From Ignavibacteria bacterium (lineage in GTDB: Bacteria > Bacteroidota > Ignavibacteria > Kapaibacteriales > UBA4661), in contig JAAFIV010000009.1 in the NCBI GenBank assembly GCA_013298775.1, positions 81,678-145,677 on the forward strand: DNA of 64,000 nt. The letters are read 5' to 3'. Below are positions 1-8,000 of this stretch, in pieces. Position numbers and translations under genes: made by a program. Within the stretch, counting starts at the first letter, position 1; each line of letters begins with the position of its first letter. The notes under the pieces are model-generated. The model ran no database searches. It saw nothing but the letters and a program-made list of their open reading frames with translations, and was not told the origin of the DNA.

Positions 1-26
1 GAATGCTATAACTTTGATGCAATGTT

Positions 27-1121
27 ATGAAAAGAATTTTGGTTATTGAAGACGACGTAAGCCTCCGCGAGTTTATGATAAAGTATTTTCTTGAAAAAGA
101 AGGATACCACGTCATTACGGCGGAAAATGGTGAAGTCGGGGTGGAGAAGGCAAAACAAGATTTGCCAGACCTCATTATTTGCGATATTATGATGCCAAAG
201 ATGAATGGCTATGAGGTTATTCAAGCCTTGCATCAGCACCCGCCCACAGCAAGCATTCCCTTCATTTTCCTTACCGCCATGAGCGACCGTGCGAATATTC
301 GTGACGGTATGAATCTTGGCGCGGATGACTTCCTCACCAAGCCCTTTGTAAGCCAAGAGCTTATTTCTGCGGTTGGTAAGCGATTGGAAAAGAAACAACA
401 TGCTGAATCCCGTGCCGACAAGCGCATTCGTGATTTTCAATCAAAAATCACCAGCGTTCTCCCACATGAATTCCGCACGCCGCTCTCGACCATTCTTTCG
501 GCTTCCAACATCCTTTTGGATGAATACGCAACTATTCCAAAAGATGAATTGCGCGAAATGGTGAGCTATATCAATATTTCGGGAAAACGCTTGAACCGAC
601 TTATTGAGAATTACCTTTTGTACGTCAGTCTCGAAAACCTCCAAGATACGACCGAACTTCGCGCCGAGCGCACAAGCTGTTCGCAAGAATTGATACAAGA
701 ATCGGCAATCAATCAAGCGAAAAAGCATAGCCGCGCCGATGATTTAGTCTGGAAATCCGCACTGGATGGCTCAATGCCGTCGGTCTCTATTTCCGAGTCG
801 TTTTTGAATAAAATCATTGAAGAGTTAGTGGATAATTGCTGCAAGTTCTCGAATGAGGGAACGCCCATCAATGTAGAGATTATCACCACCGACCGCTCAT
901 TGGAATTGGTTTTTGAAGACCAAGGCTTGGGCATGTCGAAAGACCAGATTGCAGAAATTGGTGTGTTTATGCAGTTCAACCGCGAAGTCCGCGAGCAACA
1001 AGGCGGCGGCTTCGGTCTGACGCTTGTTAAGCGCATTTTGGAACTTCATGGTGGCACATTCAAAATCAGCAGTATTCCTGGCACCAGCACGACGGTAAAG
1101 ATTGATATTCCGTTGGGGTAA
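27..1121 (+). CDS. Response-regulator/histidine-kinase fusion (REC-HisKA-HATPase)
   Basis: A 364-residue cytoplasmic signalling protein. An N-terminal receiver domain (about residues 3-120) has the acidic pair EDD near residue 9, phospho-acceptor D53 in CDIMMPK and the conserved lysine in TKPF. It is followed by a HisKA segment with the H-box LPHEFRTPL (H147) and a HATPase_c domain showing the N-box EELVDNCCKFSN, G1 box EDQGLGMS and G2 box GGGFGLTLVKRI. There is no transmembrane segment or sensor domain, so input probably arrives by phosphorylation of the receiver or by a partner kinase. This receiver-first order is common in environmental bacteria. The start is the first ATG, giving a canonical receiver beginning MKRILVIEDD. 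No cognate regulator or output gene is adjacent. Target unknown. Confidence 0.9.
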   Translation: MKRILVIEDDVSLREFMIKYFLEKEGYHVITAENGEVGVEKAKQDLPDLIICDIMMPKMNGYEVIQALHQHPPTASIPFIFLTAMSDRANIRDGMNLGADDFLTKPFVSQELISAVGKRLEKKQHAESRADKRIRDFQSKITSVLPHEFRTPLSTILSASNILLDEYATIPKDELREMVSYINISGKRLNRLIENYLLYVSLENLQDTTELRAERTSCSQELIQESAINQAKKHSRADDLVWKSALDGSMPSVSISESFLNKIIEELVDNCCKFSNEGTPINVEIITTDRSLELVFEDQGLGMSKDQIAEIGVFMQFNREVREQQGGGFGLTLVKRILELHGGTFKISSIPGTSTTVKIDIPLG

Positions 1122-1434
1122 GACAGCGACAGCATTTTCTAGCTTTTTCACGCAGATTTCAAATAAGCAGATTTTGAGCAAATATTTCGATAAAAAAGGT
1201 TCGTTCACCGTGCAATGATGCTGGTGGTCGAGCCTTTTGTTATTTTGTGAAACCGCATCACGGCTGGATGTTCGCTTAAAGCGAATATTTTTTTAGCAAG
1301 ACCGTTTTTTTTGTGGTGAAATCCCGCATAAACGCTATATTAAGGTTTAATGATGTTTCGATAAAAACGGGCGTGTGTGTTCGTACCGTGAATAAGCAAA
1401 AGCCCTCGCTAACCTTGATTTTAAGAGGAATTCT
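1122..1434. other. Intergenic region upstream of fbp
   Basis: 313 bases without a recognisable gene. It has T-rich stretches near 1289 and 1305 and presumably holds the fbp promoter and leader, but I see no clear promoter, hairpin terminator or riboswitch. Confidence 0.4.
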
Positions 1435-2496
1435 ATGAGAATGCGCGTCAGCAAACTGGTAACGATTGAACGGCATATTGCCGAAGAGGAACACCTTGCA
1501 CGCGGCGCGACAGGTGAGTTTTCACGCCTTATGCGGGATATGCTTCTGGCAATTCGCCTCATCTCCCGCGATGTGCGCCGTGCTGGATTAAACGACGTTT
1601 TGGGCATCACCGACGGCACCAATGTTCACGGCGAACAAGTAAAAAAACTTGACCAAATCGCGCACGACACCATCTTCCGCGCAATGGACCACGGCGGGCA
1701 TTTGTGCATCATGGCTTCGGAAGAATCCGAAGAATTGATTCCCATTCCGCCAGAGTATGCTCGCGGTAAATATGTGCTACTGTTCGACCCGCTCGACGGC
1801 TCTTCCAACATTGATGTAAACGTAACAATTGGCACTATTTTTTCAATTTACCACCGCGTCACGCCTGATTACGTCGGCGATGGTACGTTGGAAGATGTCT
1901 TACAGCCTGGCGCACGTCAAGTAGCTGCGGGCTATGTTTGCTACGGAAGCTCCACGCAGCTTGTCTATACAACGGGCAATGGTGTGGATATTTTCACCTA
2001 CGACCCCACCATTGGTGAGTTTATTCTGAGCGAAGAGAAAATTCAAATTCCCAATCGCGGCAAGTATTACAGCGTGAACGAAGGGAATTCCACAAAGTGG
2101 GATGATAATTTGAAAAAATATATTGAGTATTTGAAAACCCCGTCCGCCGACAAACGCCGTCCGTATTCGCTCCGCTACGTTGGTACGAGCATCGCGGATT
2201 TGCACCGAACCTTGATGTATGGCGGTATTTTCATGTACCCCGCCGACAAAAGCAATCCGAAGGGGAAATTGCGCCTCATGTACGAATGCAATCCGCTTGC
2301 GATGATTATTGAGCAAGCCGGAGGACGCGCCACTGATGGCGAGCATCGTATCTTGGATGTTCGCCCCGATGCTGTGCATGGTCGGTCGCCGCTTTTTATC
2401 GGCAGCAAAGGCGATGTGTTGGAAGCAGAAGCCTTTTTGCGAGGCGATTTCCCAAAAGATTATGTGCAAGCCGAAGCAGAAACGGCAGCGAAGTAA
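1435..2496 (+). CDS. fbp: Fructose-1,6-bisphosphatase, class I
   Basis: Hydrolyses fructose 1,6-bisphosphate to fructose 6-phosphate in gluconeogenesis (cytoplasm). The 353-residue length fits class I enzymes. Diagnostic motifs are the metal-binding FDPLDGSSNID (about residues 118-128), the upstream acidic segment ASEESEE, the substrate-binding YVGTSIADLHRTL followed by GGIFMYP, and LRLMYECNPLA. The ATG at 1435 follows an AAGAGG-type ribosome binding site (ttaagaggaattct), which supports this start. It is a single gene and not obviously co-transcribed with plsY, because a hairpin repeat lies between them. Confidence 0.97.
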   Translation: MRMRVSKLVTIERHIAEEEHLARGATGEFSRLMRDMLLAIRLISRDVRRAGLNDVLGITDGTNVHGEQVKKLDQIAHDTIFRAMDHGGHLCIMASEESEELIPIPPEYARGKYVLLFDPLDGSSNIDVNVTIGTIFSIYHRVTPDYVGDGTLEDVLQPGARQVAAGYVCYGSSTQLVYTTGNGVDIFTYDPTIGEFILSEEKIQIPNRGKYYSVNEGNSTKWDDNLKKYIEYLKTPSADKRRPYSLRYVGTSIADLHRTLMYGGIFMYPADKSNPKGKLRLMYECNPLAMIIEQAGGRATDGEHRILDVRPDAVHGRSPLFIGSKGDVLEAEAFLRGDFPKDYVQAEAETAAK

Positions 2497-2524
2497 TAGA
2501 CATTATGCAGACGTAGGGTTTTTA

Positions 2525-2604
2525 GGCTTCGGTAGCGTAGCACTCTTGTCTGCGCAATTTTTCTCAGTACAAACCGCACAGACAAGAGTGTCTGTGCTAC
2601 CCAA
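2525..2604. repeat. REP-like paired hairpin (CAGACAAGAGTGTCTG family)
   Basis: Two inverted copies of a short unit, each itself palindromic (CACTCTTGTCTGCG and CAGACAAGAGTGTCTG), separated by about 25 bases, with outer ends GGTAGC/GCTACC. The same unit recurs at about eight other loci in the window, always between genes. Confidence 0.75.
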
Positions 2605-2637
2605 AGGAACTTTTGACACTTCATTTCCTTCAATGTT

Positions 2638-3330
2638 ATGGATCCGATTATTCGCCTCGTCATTGTGGCAATTTTGAGCTTTCTTGCCGGTTCATTTCCA
2701 TCGGCAGTCATCATTAGTCGTCGCTTTTTTGGCTTTGATATTCGTGAGCGTGGAAGCGGCAATATGGGCAGCACCAATGCCTTTCGCGTCTTGGGCGTGA
2801 AGTGGGGGATTGTTGTCCAGCTTTTGGATATTCTGAAAGGTGTTCTCGCTGTTACCGTGATTGCGTATCTCTTTCACGGCGAGGTAATTCCCTTTCCCAA
2901 TTATACACCCTTCCAAGACATGACGCTGGTGCGTGTGATTTGCGGCATTATGGCGGTGATGGGGCATATTTGGTCGCCGTGGGTCGGCTTCAAGGGCGGC
3001 AAGGGCATCAATACGGCGGCGGGAATGCTGCTTGGCGTTGCGCCCGTAGAAGTGGCGGTGATTTTGGGCGTGTTCATTATCACGGTTGGTATTTCGGGCT
3101 ATGTCTCGCTTGGTTCCATTCTCGCAGCAATGGCATTGCCAATGACAATGTTTGTACGCTTCAACATTTTTCATGTCAATATCGAAGGCTATCATACGAT
3201 TGTACTTTTGCTTGTCGGCTTGAGTTTGATAGTAATTTACGCGCACAGACAGAACATTGAACGGCTGCTCGCGGGCAATGAAAATAAGTTTGAAAATTTG
3301 CGTTTGGCAAATATTCTCAAGAAAAAGTAA
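2638..3330 (+). CDS. plsY: Acyl-phosphate:glycerol-3-phosphate acyltransferase
   Basis: Integral membrane enzyme that transfers an acyl chain from acyl-phosphate to sn-glycerol 3-phosphate, giving lysophosphatidate, the first step of phospholipid synthesis. Of its 230 residues, several hydrophobic helices are evident. The three PlsY loop motifs are visible: GSGNMGSTN (about residues 41-49), the glycine-rich phosphate loop GFKGGKGINTAAG (about 118-130), and GYVSLGSI (about 154-161). It lies just upstream of gpsA, which makes the acceptor glycerol 3-phosphate, so the two genes feed one step. The TAA stop lies inside a direct repeat flanking the palindromic element that now separates the pair. 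Confidence 0.96.
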   Translation: MDPIIRLVIVAILSFLAGSFPSAVIISRRFFGFDIRERGSGNMGSTNAFRVLGVKWGIVVQLLDILKGVLAVTVIAYLFHGEVIPFPNYTPFQDMTLVRVICGIMAVMGHIWSPWVGFKGGKGINTAAGMLLGVAPVEVAVILGVFIITVGISGYVSLGSILAAMALPMTMFVRFNIFHVNIEGYHTIVLLLVGLSLIVIYAHRQNIERLLAGNENKFENLRLANILKKK

Positions 3331-3479
3331 CTCACCTTACGCACAAGACCCTCACCCAACCCTCTCCCAGAGGGAGAGGGCTTCAGAGCTAGTCTCCACT
3401 AACCCTCGCCCTCTGGGAGAGGGTCTCGCGCAGCGAGGGGTGAGGGCGGCGCGAGGGTGTGCGTAAGGTGAAAAAGTAA
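3322..3479. mobile_element. Palindromic MITE-like insertion between plsY and gpsA with 9-bp direct repeats
   Basis: The element spans about 3331-3470. Its ends form a perfect 13-bp inverted repeat (CACCTTACGCACA at 3333-3345 and its complement at 3458-3470). The interior carries inverted copies of a CCCTCTCCC...GGGAGAGGG unit. It is flanked on both sides by AAAAAGTAA (3322-3330 and 3471-3479), the left copy containing the plsY stop codon. A short inverted-repeat element inside a 9-bp direct repeat is the expected footprint of transposition. It encodes no transposase. Confidence 0.65.
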
Positions 3480-3506
3480 TCTTTTGCAGGCAATCTTTTT
3501 GCAATT

Positions 3507-4499
3507 ATGAAAATTTCCGTTTTAGGAGCCGGTGGCTGGGGAACAGCACTGGCTCTTGTTGTATCGGCGAATGACCACGACGTAACGCTCTGGGCGCGAA
3601 GCCAAGATACGATTGCGCAAATGCGTCGCTCGCGTATCAATTCCGCATATTTGCCAGGTGTCATTATTCCCGAATCCATGCACCTGACGCATTCGGTAGA
3701 AGAAACTGCCGATGCAGATTTGGTGCTGGTTGCCATTCCGACGCAGTACATCCGCCCAGCTTTTGAAGAATTTAATTTTAACGTCAAAAATAAAGTCGTG
3801 GTGAGTGTTTCTAAAGGAATTGAGCGCGGAACGCTGTTGCGTGTTTCCGAGATTTTGCGCCATGTCGCGGGTGTTCCGAAAGAATATTTTGCTTCGCTCA
3901 CGGGTCCAAGCCACGCCGAAGAAGTTGCCCGCGAACTGCCAACGACGGTACTTGCCGCTTCGGAGAGCGACGACATCGCGAAAATGGTGCAACGCGCCTT
4001 TACGCGACCTTCCTTTCGCGTGTATCATTCAAGCGATGTTGTTGGCGCGGAACTGGGCGGTTCGGTGAAAAATGTGATTGCAATTTCGGCAGGAATTGTC
4101 GATGGTTTAGGTTTAGGCGATAACACGAAAGCTGCCCTCATAACACGCGGTCTGGCGGAGATTACCCGTTTAGGCGTGGCTCTGGGCGCACAGCCGCTGA
4201 CGTTTTCAGGTTTATCGGGTCTAGGCGACCTCGTTGTAACCTGCGCAAGCAAGCATTCGCGCAATCGTTCGGTAGGTGAACAGATTGCCAAAGGAAAAAC
4301 GTTGGAGCAGATTCGCCGCGAGACACAGCAAGTTGCCGAAGGTGTGTTTTCATCGGAATCGGTGTATGTTCTGAGCAAAAAAATGGGTGTAGAAATGCCA
4401 ATTGTACAAAAAGTCTATGAAGTGCTGTTCGAGCATAAACCCGCTAAACAAGCCATGCACGAGCTGATGACACGAGAGTCAAAACCAGAAAACTGGTAG
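3507..4499 (+). CDS. gpsA: NAD(P)H-dependent glycerol-3-phosphate dehydrogenase
   Basis: Reduces dihydroxyacetone phosphate to sn-glycerol 3-phosphate for phospholipid synthesis; soluble, 330 residues, normal for the family. The N-terminal Rossmann fold begins with GAGGWGTALA (about residues 7-16). The SLTGPSHAEEVA segment, the catalytic-lysine region GGSVKNVIAISAG near residue 190, and the helical C-terminal domain with GLSGLGDLVVTC are all present. It directly follows plsY, the consumer of its product. A terminator hairpin for this gene lies unusually far downstream (4767-4811), because a 144-bp mobile element sits between. Confidence 0.97.
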   Translation: MKISVLGAGGWGTALALVVSANDHDVTLWARSQDTIAQMRRSRINSAYLPGVIIPESMHLTHSVEETADADLVLVAIPTQYIRPAFEEFNFNVKNKVVVSVSKGIERGTLLRVSEILRHVAGVPKEYFASLTGPSHAEEVARELPTTVLAASESDDIAKMVQRAFTRPSFRVYHSSDVVGAELGGSVKNVIAISAGIVDGLGLGDNTKAALITRGLAEITRLGVALGAQPLTFSGLSGLGDLVVTCASKHSRNRSVGEQIAKGKTLEQIRRETQQVAEGVFSSESVYVLSKKMGVEMPIVQKVYEVLFEHKPAKQAMHELMTRESKPENW

Positions 4500-4537
4500 T
4501 AACATTGGTAACATTGTTCTGTATTCTCGGTATTGTC

Positions 4538-4697
4538 AAATCTTCGTAACTAGTCAGGTACTATCTCGTCGGGCGGCTGTTATCACAAGCACAGTAGCCG
4601 TCTGGCGAGTGCTGTACAAGTGACGCACCCGCCGTAAGGCAGCGTTCCTGCACCCCTCAGCCGCCCGACGGGAAGACCTGACCAATTATAAATCTTC
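4538..4697. mobile_element. IS66-type MITE, copy A, with 8-bp target duplication
   Basis: 144-bp element at 4546-4689. The left end reads GTAACTAGTCAGGTACTATC, then CGTCGGGCGGCTG. The right end is the imperfect inverted complement, so the terminal inverted repeats are about 33 bp. It is flanked by AAATCTTC at 4538-4545 and again at 4690-4697. GTAA termini plus an 8-bp duplication are known properties of the IS66 family. No open frame is present. Similar elements occur at 12562, 31450 and 58169, with a fragment at 51381. Confidence 0.8.
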
Positions 4698-4766
4698 TTC
4701 TATGCACTGAAACACGAGACATAGACTGCGTTACAGACCTATTTTTTGAATTCCACACGTTACAAC

Positions 4767-4811
4767 AAAAAAGCCTACAAGCTAGATATAATCTTCCTTG
4801 TAGGCTTTTTT
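4767..4811 (+). terminator. Rho-independent terminator (probably for gpsA)
   Basis: Perfect 15-bp stem AAAAAAGCCTACAAG / CTTGTAGGCTTTTTT with a 15-base loop; A-tract and T-tract make it potentially bidirectional. It sits 268 bases after the gpsA stop, with the MITE in between. Confidence 0.75.
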
Positions 4812-5045
4812 GCGTTCAAGGTCAGTGCTGTTCTGCCTTTCTTTCCACATATTTTGAATTCGTGCTAGAATTGTCTTAAAATTTTTGTATTTTCGCGGCG
4901 TACCATCAAGAGTACTATCGAATTGTGCATATCAGATTGATATACTTGCGTTTAACTGCTCTTGCGATGTACCTGTTTTGCCAGTATCTGTTTGATTTGT
5001 CGTTTTTCGTAACTACCCCTGTTTTTATCCTTTTTTTATTGTTCT
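4812..5045. other. Upstream region of the giant TIG gene
   Basis: 234 bases, strongly T-rich near the gene. A TATTTTCG at 4888-4895 partly resembles the Bacteroidota -7 box, but no matching -33 box lies at the usual distance. A short open frame at 4925-5116 overlaps the start of the giant gene and has no protein-like character. Confidence 0.35.
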
Positions 5046-8000
5046 ATGCAAAGCTCGTTGTTCCTCAAACGCTCTGCTGCTCACGTATTTGCGCGATACG
5101 TGTTTGTGCGGTATAGTATTTCTGTCTCTCTTTTGTTCCTTTTTTGCCTTTTGCCTCTTTTCGCTCAACGCACACCAACATGGCAGCGTTTTGGCGCATT
5201 GCAGCAAGCACGACACTCTTTTGTTGCGCATAAAATAACTGCGGAGCAAGCAATTATCGTGGGTGGCTATGTCAATTCGTCTGGCGTGTATAACGGCACT
5301 CCGACGGAGCGGTGCGAAATTTTAGACGCTGAAAAGCGCACCATTACAGAAGGTCCAGCAATGAATGACGCACGAGCCGAGTTCCCATCGGTCATTATGC
5401 CCGATGGAACACTCGTGGTGGTGAGCGGAAATGGTCGTGCTGGCGTAGTGTCGTCGGTGGAAATATTTTCCGCACAAACAAATACGTGGACGCGCTCAGG
5501 AGACCTGATTATTGCTCGCAGACAGCATGCGGCATGCGCTATCAATAACGATGAAATTCTCGTTGTCGGCGGACGCTTGAACAATTTGAATACGATTGCT
5601 GCTGCAGAAATTTTCAATATCCGCACTGGACAGAGTAGGCGGATTGCAGAGTTTCCCTCTCCGATAAATTCTGGTGTTGCAACACTCTCCGCCAATGGTC
5701 GTCCCATCGTTTTTGGCGGACGAAGTGGCGGCGGTACGAGTTCTCGGACGACCGCTCTTTATGAATACAACGAGAGAAATAATCAGTGGAATATTGTCGG
5801 AACGCTTGGTGCAGCAGTGCAATCGGTACAAATACTTCGCTCGGCAGACGGAACGTTGTTTGCTTCTGGTGGCACGACGCGCGAAGCCTCGGTGCCGCTT
5901 GGTGGCACAAAATCAGTGAGTGTGGAGTCGCCGACAGGTTTTCGTCATATTTCAAGTATGCAAGCCGACCGCGTGTGGCACAGTATGGTGCAATGGAGCA
6001 AAGATTCTCTCGTTACCATCGGCGGGCTTGATAACAATAATGCTCCTACCAAAACCGCAGATTGGATAAACATTAGTAATAATCAAAGTTCGGTAGCATC
6101 AGCAATGACCGAAGCACATTCGCACGGCGCAGCAATCAGTTTACCCGTTGTTGGTGCAAAAGGCAATGTTGTGAAGCCGCGTGTGTTCATGATTTCTGGC
6201 TTTACAAGCGGGCTACGCGAGACGTCAAGTGTTGAGGTTCTTGAGATTGATACTGTTGCGGTGATGCCGCCGAGCATCAGCTCCTTTACGCCTATACGCG
6301 GCACAAGCGGCACAGTGATGACTATTACAGGCAATGGTTTTGGCGGCGTTACAACCGTAACGATTGGCGGTGTCCCCGTGCGTTCCTTCACCGTTGATGC
6401 GCCAACACAAATAACCGCGATACTTGGTACAGTCGCAAGCGGCGATGTGCGCGTTGTCAATTCGCGCGGTACCGTAAGTAGAAATGGGTTTGTTTTTGCC
6501 TTACCTGGACGAGTAACGACCGTTGCAAGCGGCTTAGGGCGTGGAGTGTATAGCATCGTACAAGATGAGCAAAAGAATTTTTACATCCCTGCACAAGACC
6601 AAGGTATTATCTATAAAATCAGCCCAACAGGTGTTGCTACGCGTTTTTATACTGTTCCCCCCATATACTGTACGTTTACTGGTGGTATCACCCGCGACAA
6701 AGCTGGAAATATCTATGTTGGGTACACTTGTCAGGGGAAAATTTTGAAAATTAGCCCTGATGGTCAACAAGTATCAACATTTTATGACAATAAAGTCTTT
6801 AGTGCAATTTACGACATGGATGTTGACGAGGACGGAAATATCTGGGCAATATGTGACCACGACACTGACGAAAAAGACCAAGTTCTGAAATTTACACCCG
6901 ATGGAAAAAAAACGATTGTTTATGAAGGCTCACTTATTGCCGTACCAGCTTCGATGAAATTAGATGGTCGTGGTAATGTCTATGTTTCAAGCCAGCGTCA
7001 TCATTCTATCGTCAAAATCAGCGCATGCGGTACAGCATCCGTCTTTTACAAAGGTCCGCTGACCTCGAATCCACAAAGTATGGTTATTGGAGAATCTGGT
7101 AATGTGTACGTCGCTTCTAACTATCCTGCCAATGGAAACCCAGGACATATTGTTACAAAAATCACACCAACAGGTGAAGCAAGTATATTTGCAGGCACGA
7201 GCGTTGCAGGGCATCGCGACGGAGGTTTGAACGATGCTCAGTTTAACGGTCCGTGTGGGCTTATTTTCACCAAAGAAGGTGATATGTACATGACCGATTA
7301 CTACTCTGGCTATCTCCGAAAAATCACGGGTGTCGGCGAATTACCGCTTAATAATGATATAAAACTCTATCCTGGACCACAATTCACTGATTTCAGCCCC
7401 AAATCTGGCGTGAGTGGCACTGCGATAACCATTCGCGGGACAAATCTTTCCTGTGTGAAAGACGTGAGTATTGGCGGCGTTTCTGTGGCTTCGTTTACGA
7501 TTATTGCCGATAATGAAATTCGCGCTGTTGTTGGTGTCGGGGCAACAGGAGCGGTGCGGCTTACCGCTCCCACTGGTGCAGTTTCCCAAGACCGCTTTAC
7601 GTTCCTTGCTGCTCCCACTATCACTGAGTTTTCGCCAACAATGGTGGGTATTGGCGCGACAGTGGTAATTACAGGAACAAATTTCACGGGTGCAACATCC
7701 GTGCGCTTTGGCGGCGTGGAATCAACACTGTTTACGGTGAATTCCGATACACAAATTACCGCAATTGTTCCTGCTGGTGCGACGAACGCAAGCGTGAGCG
7801 TCCAAACGCCCGCCGGAATAGCAACGCGCTCTGGTTTAATTCCAACACAAGCACCCACCATTACCAGCTTCACCGTCAGCGATGGTGCGGCTTCGATGGG
7901 CGATACCGTCGTCATTCGCGGGCGAAATTTCACGGGCGCGACATCGGTACGCTTTGGTGCAGTTTCTACATCGGCAACGGCTTCTACCGCCGTCAATGCC

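Noticed and set aside
4546..4689. Riboswitch or known structured RNA
   Set aside because: The sequence is strongly folded, but the copies are in both orientations at gene ends with target duplications, which fits a mobile element better.
4925..5116. Small plus-strand frame before the giant gene
   Set aside because: It overlaps the giant gene in another frame and is just Leu/Phe-rich translation of a T-rich leader.
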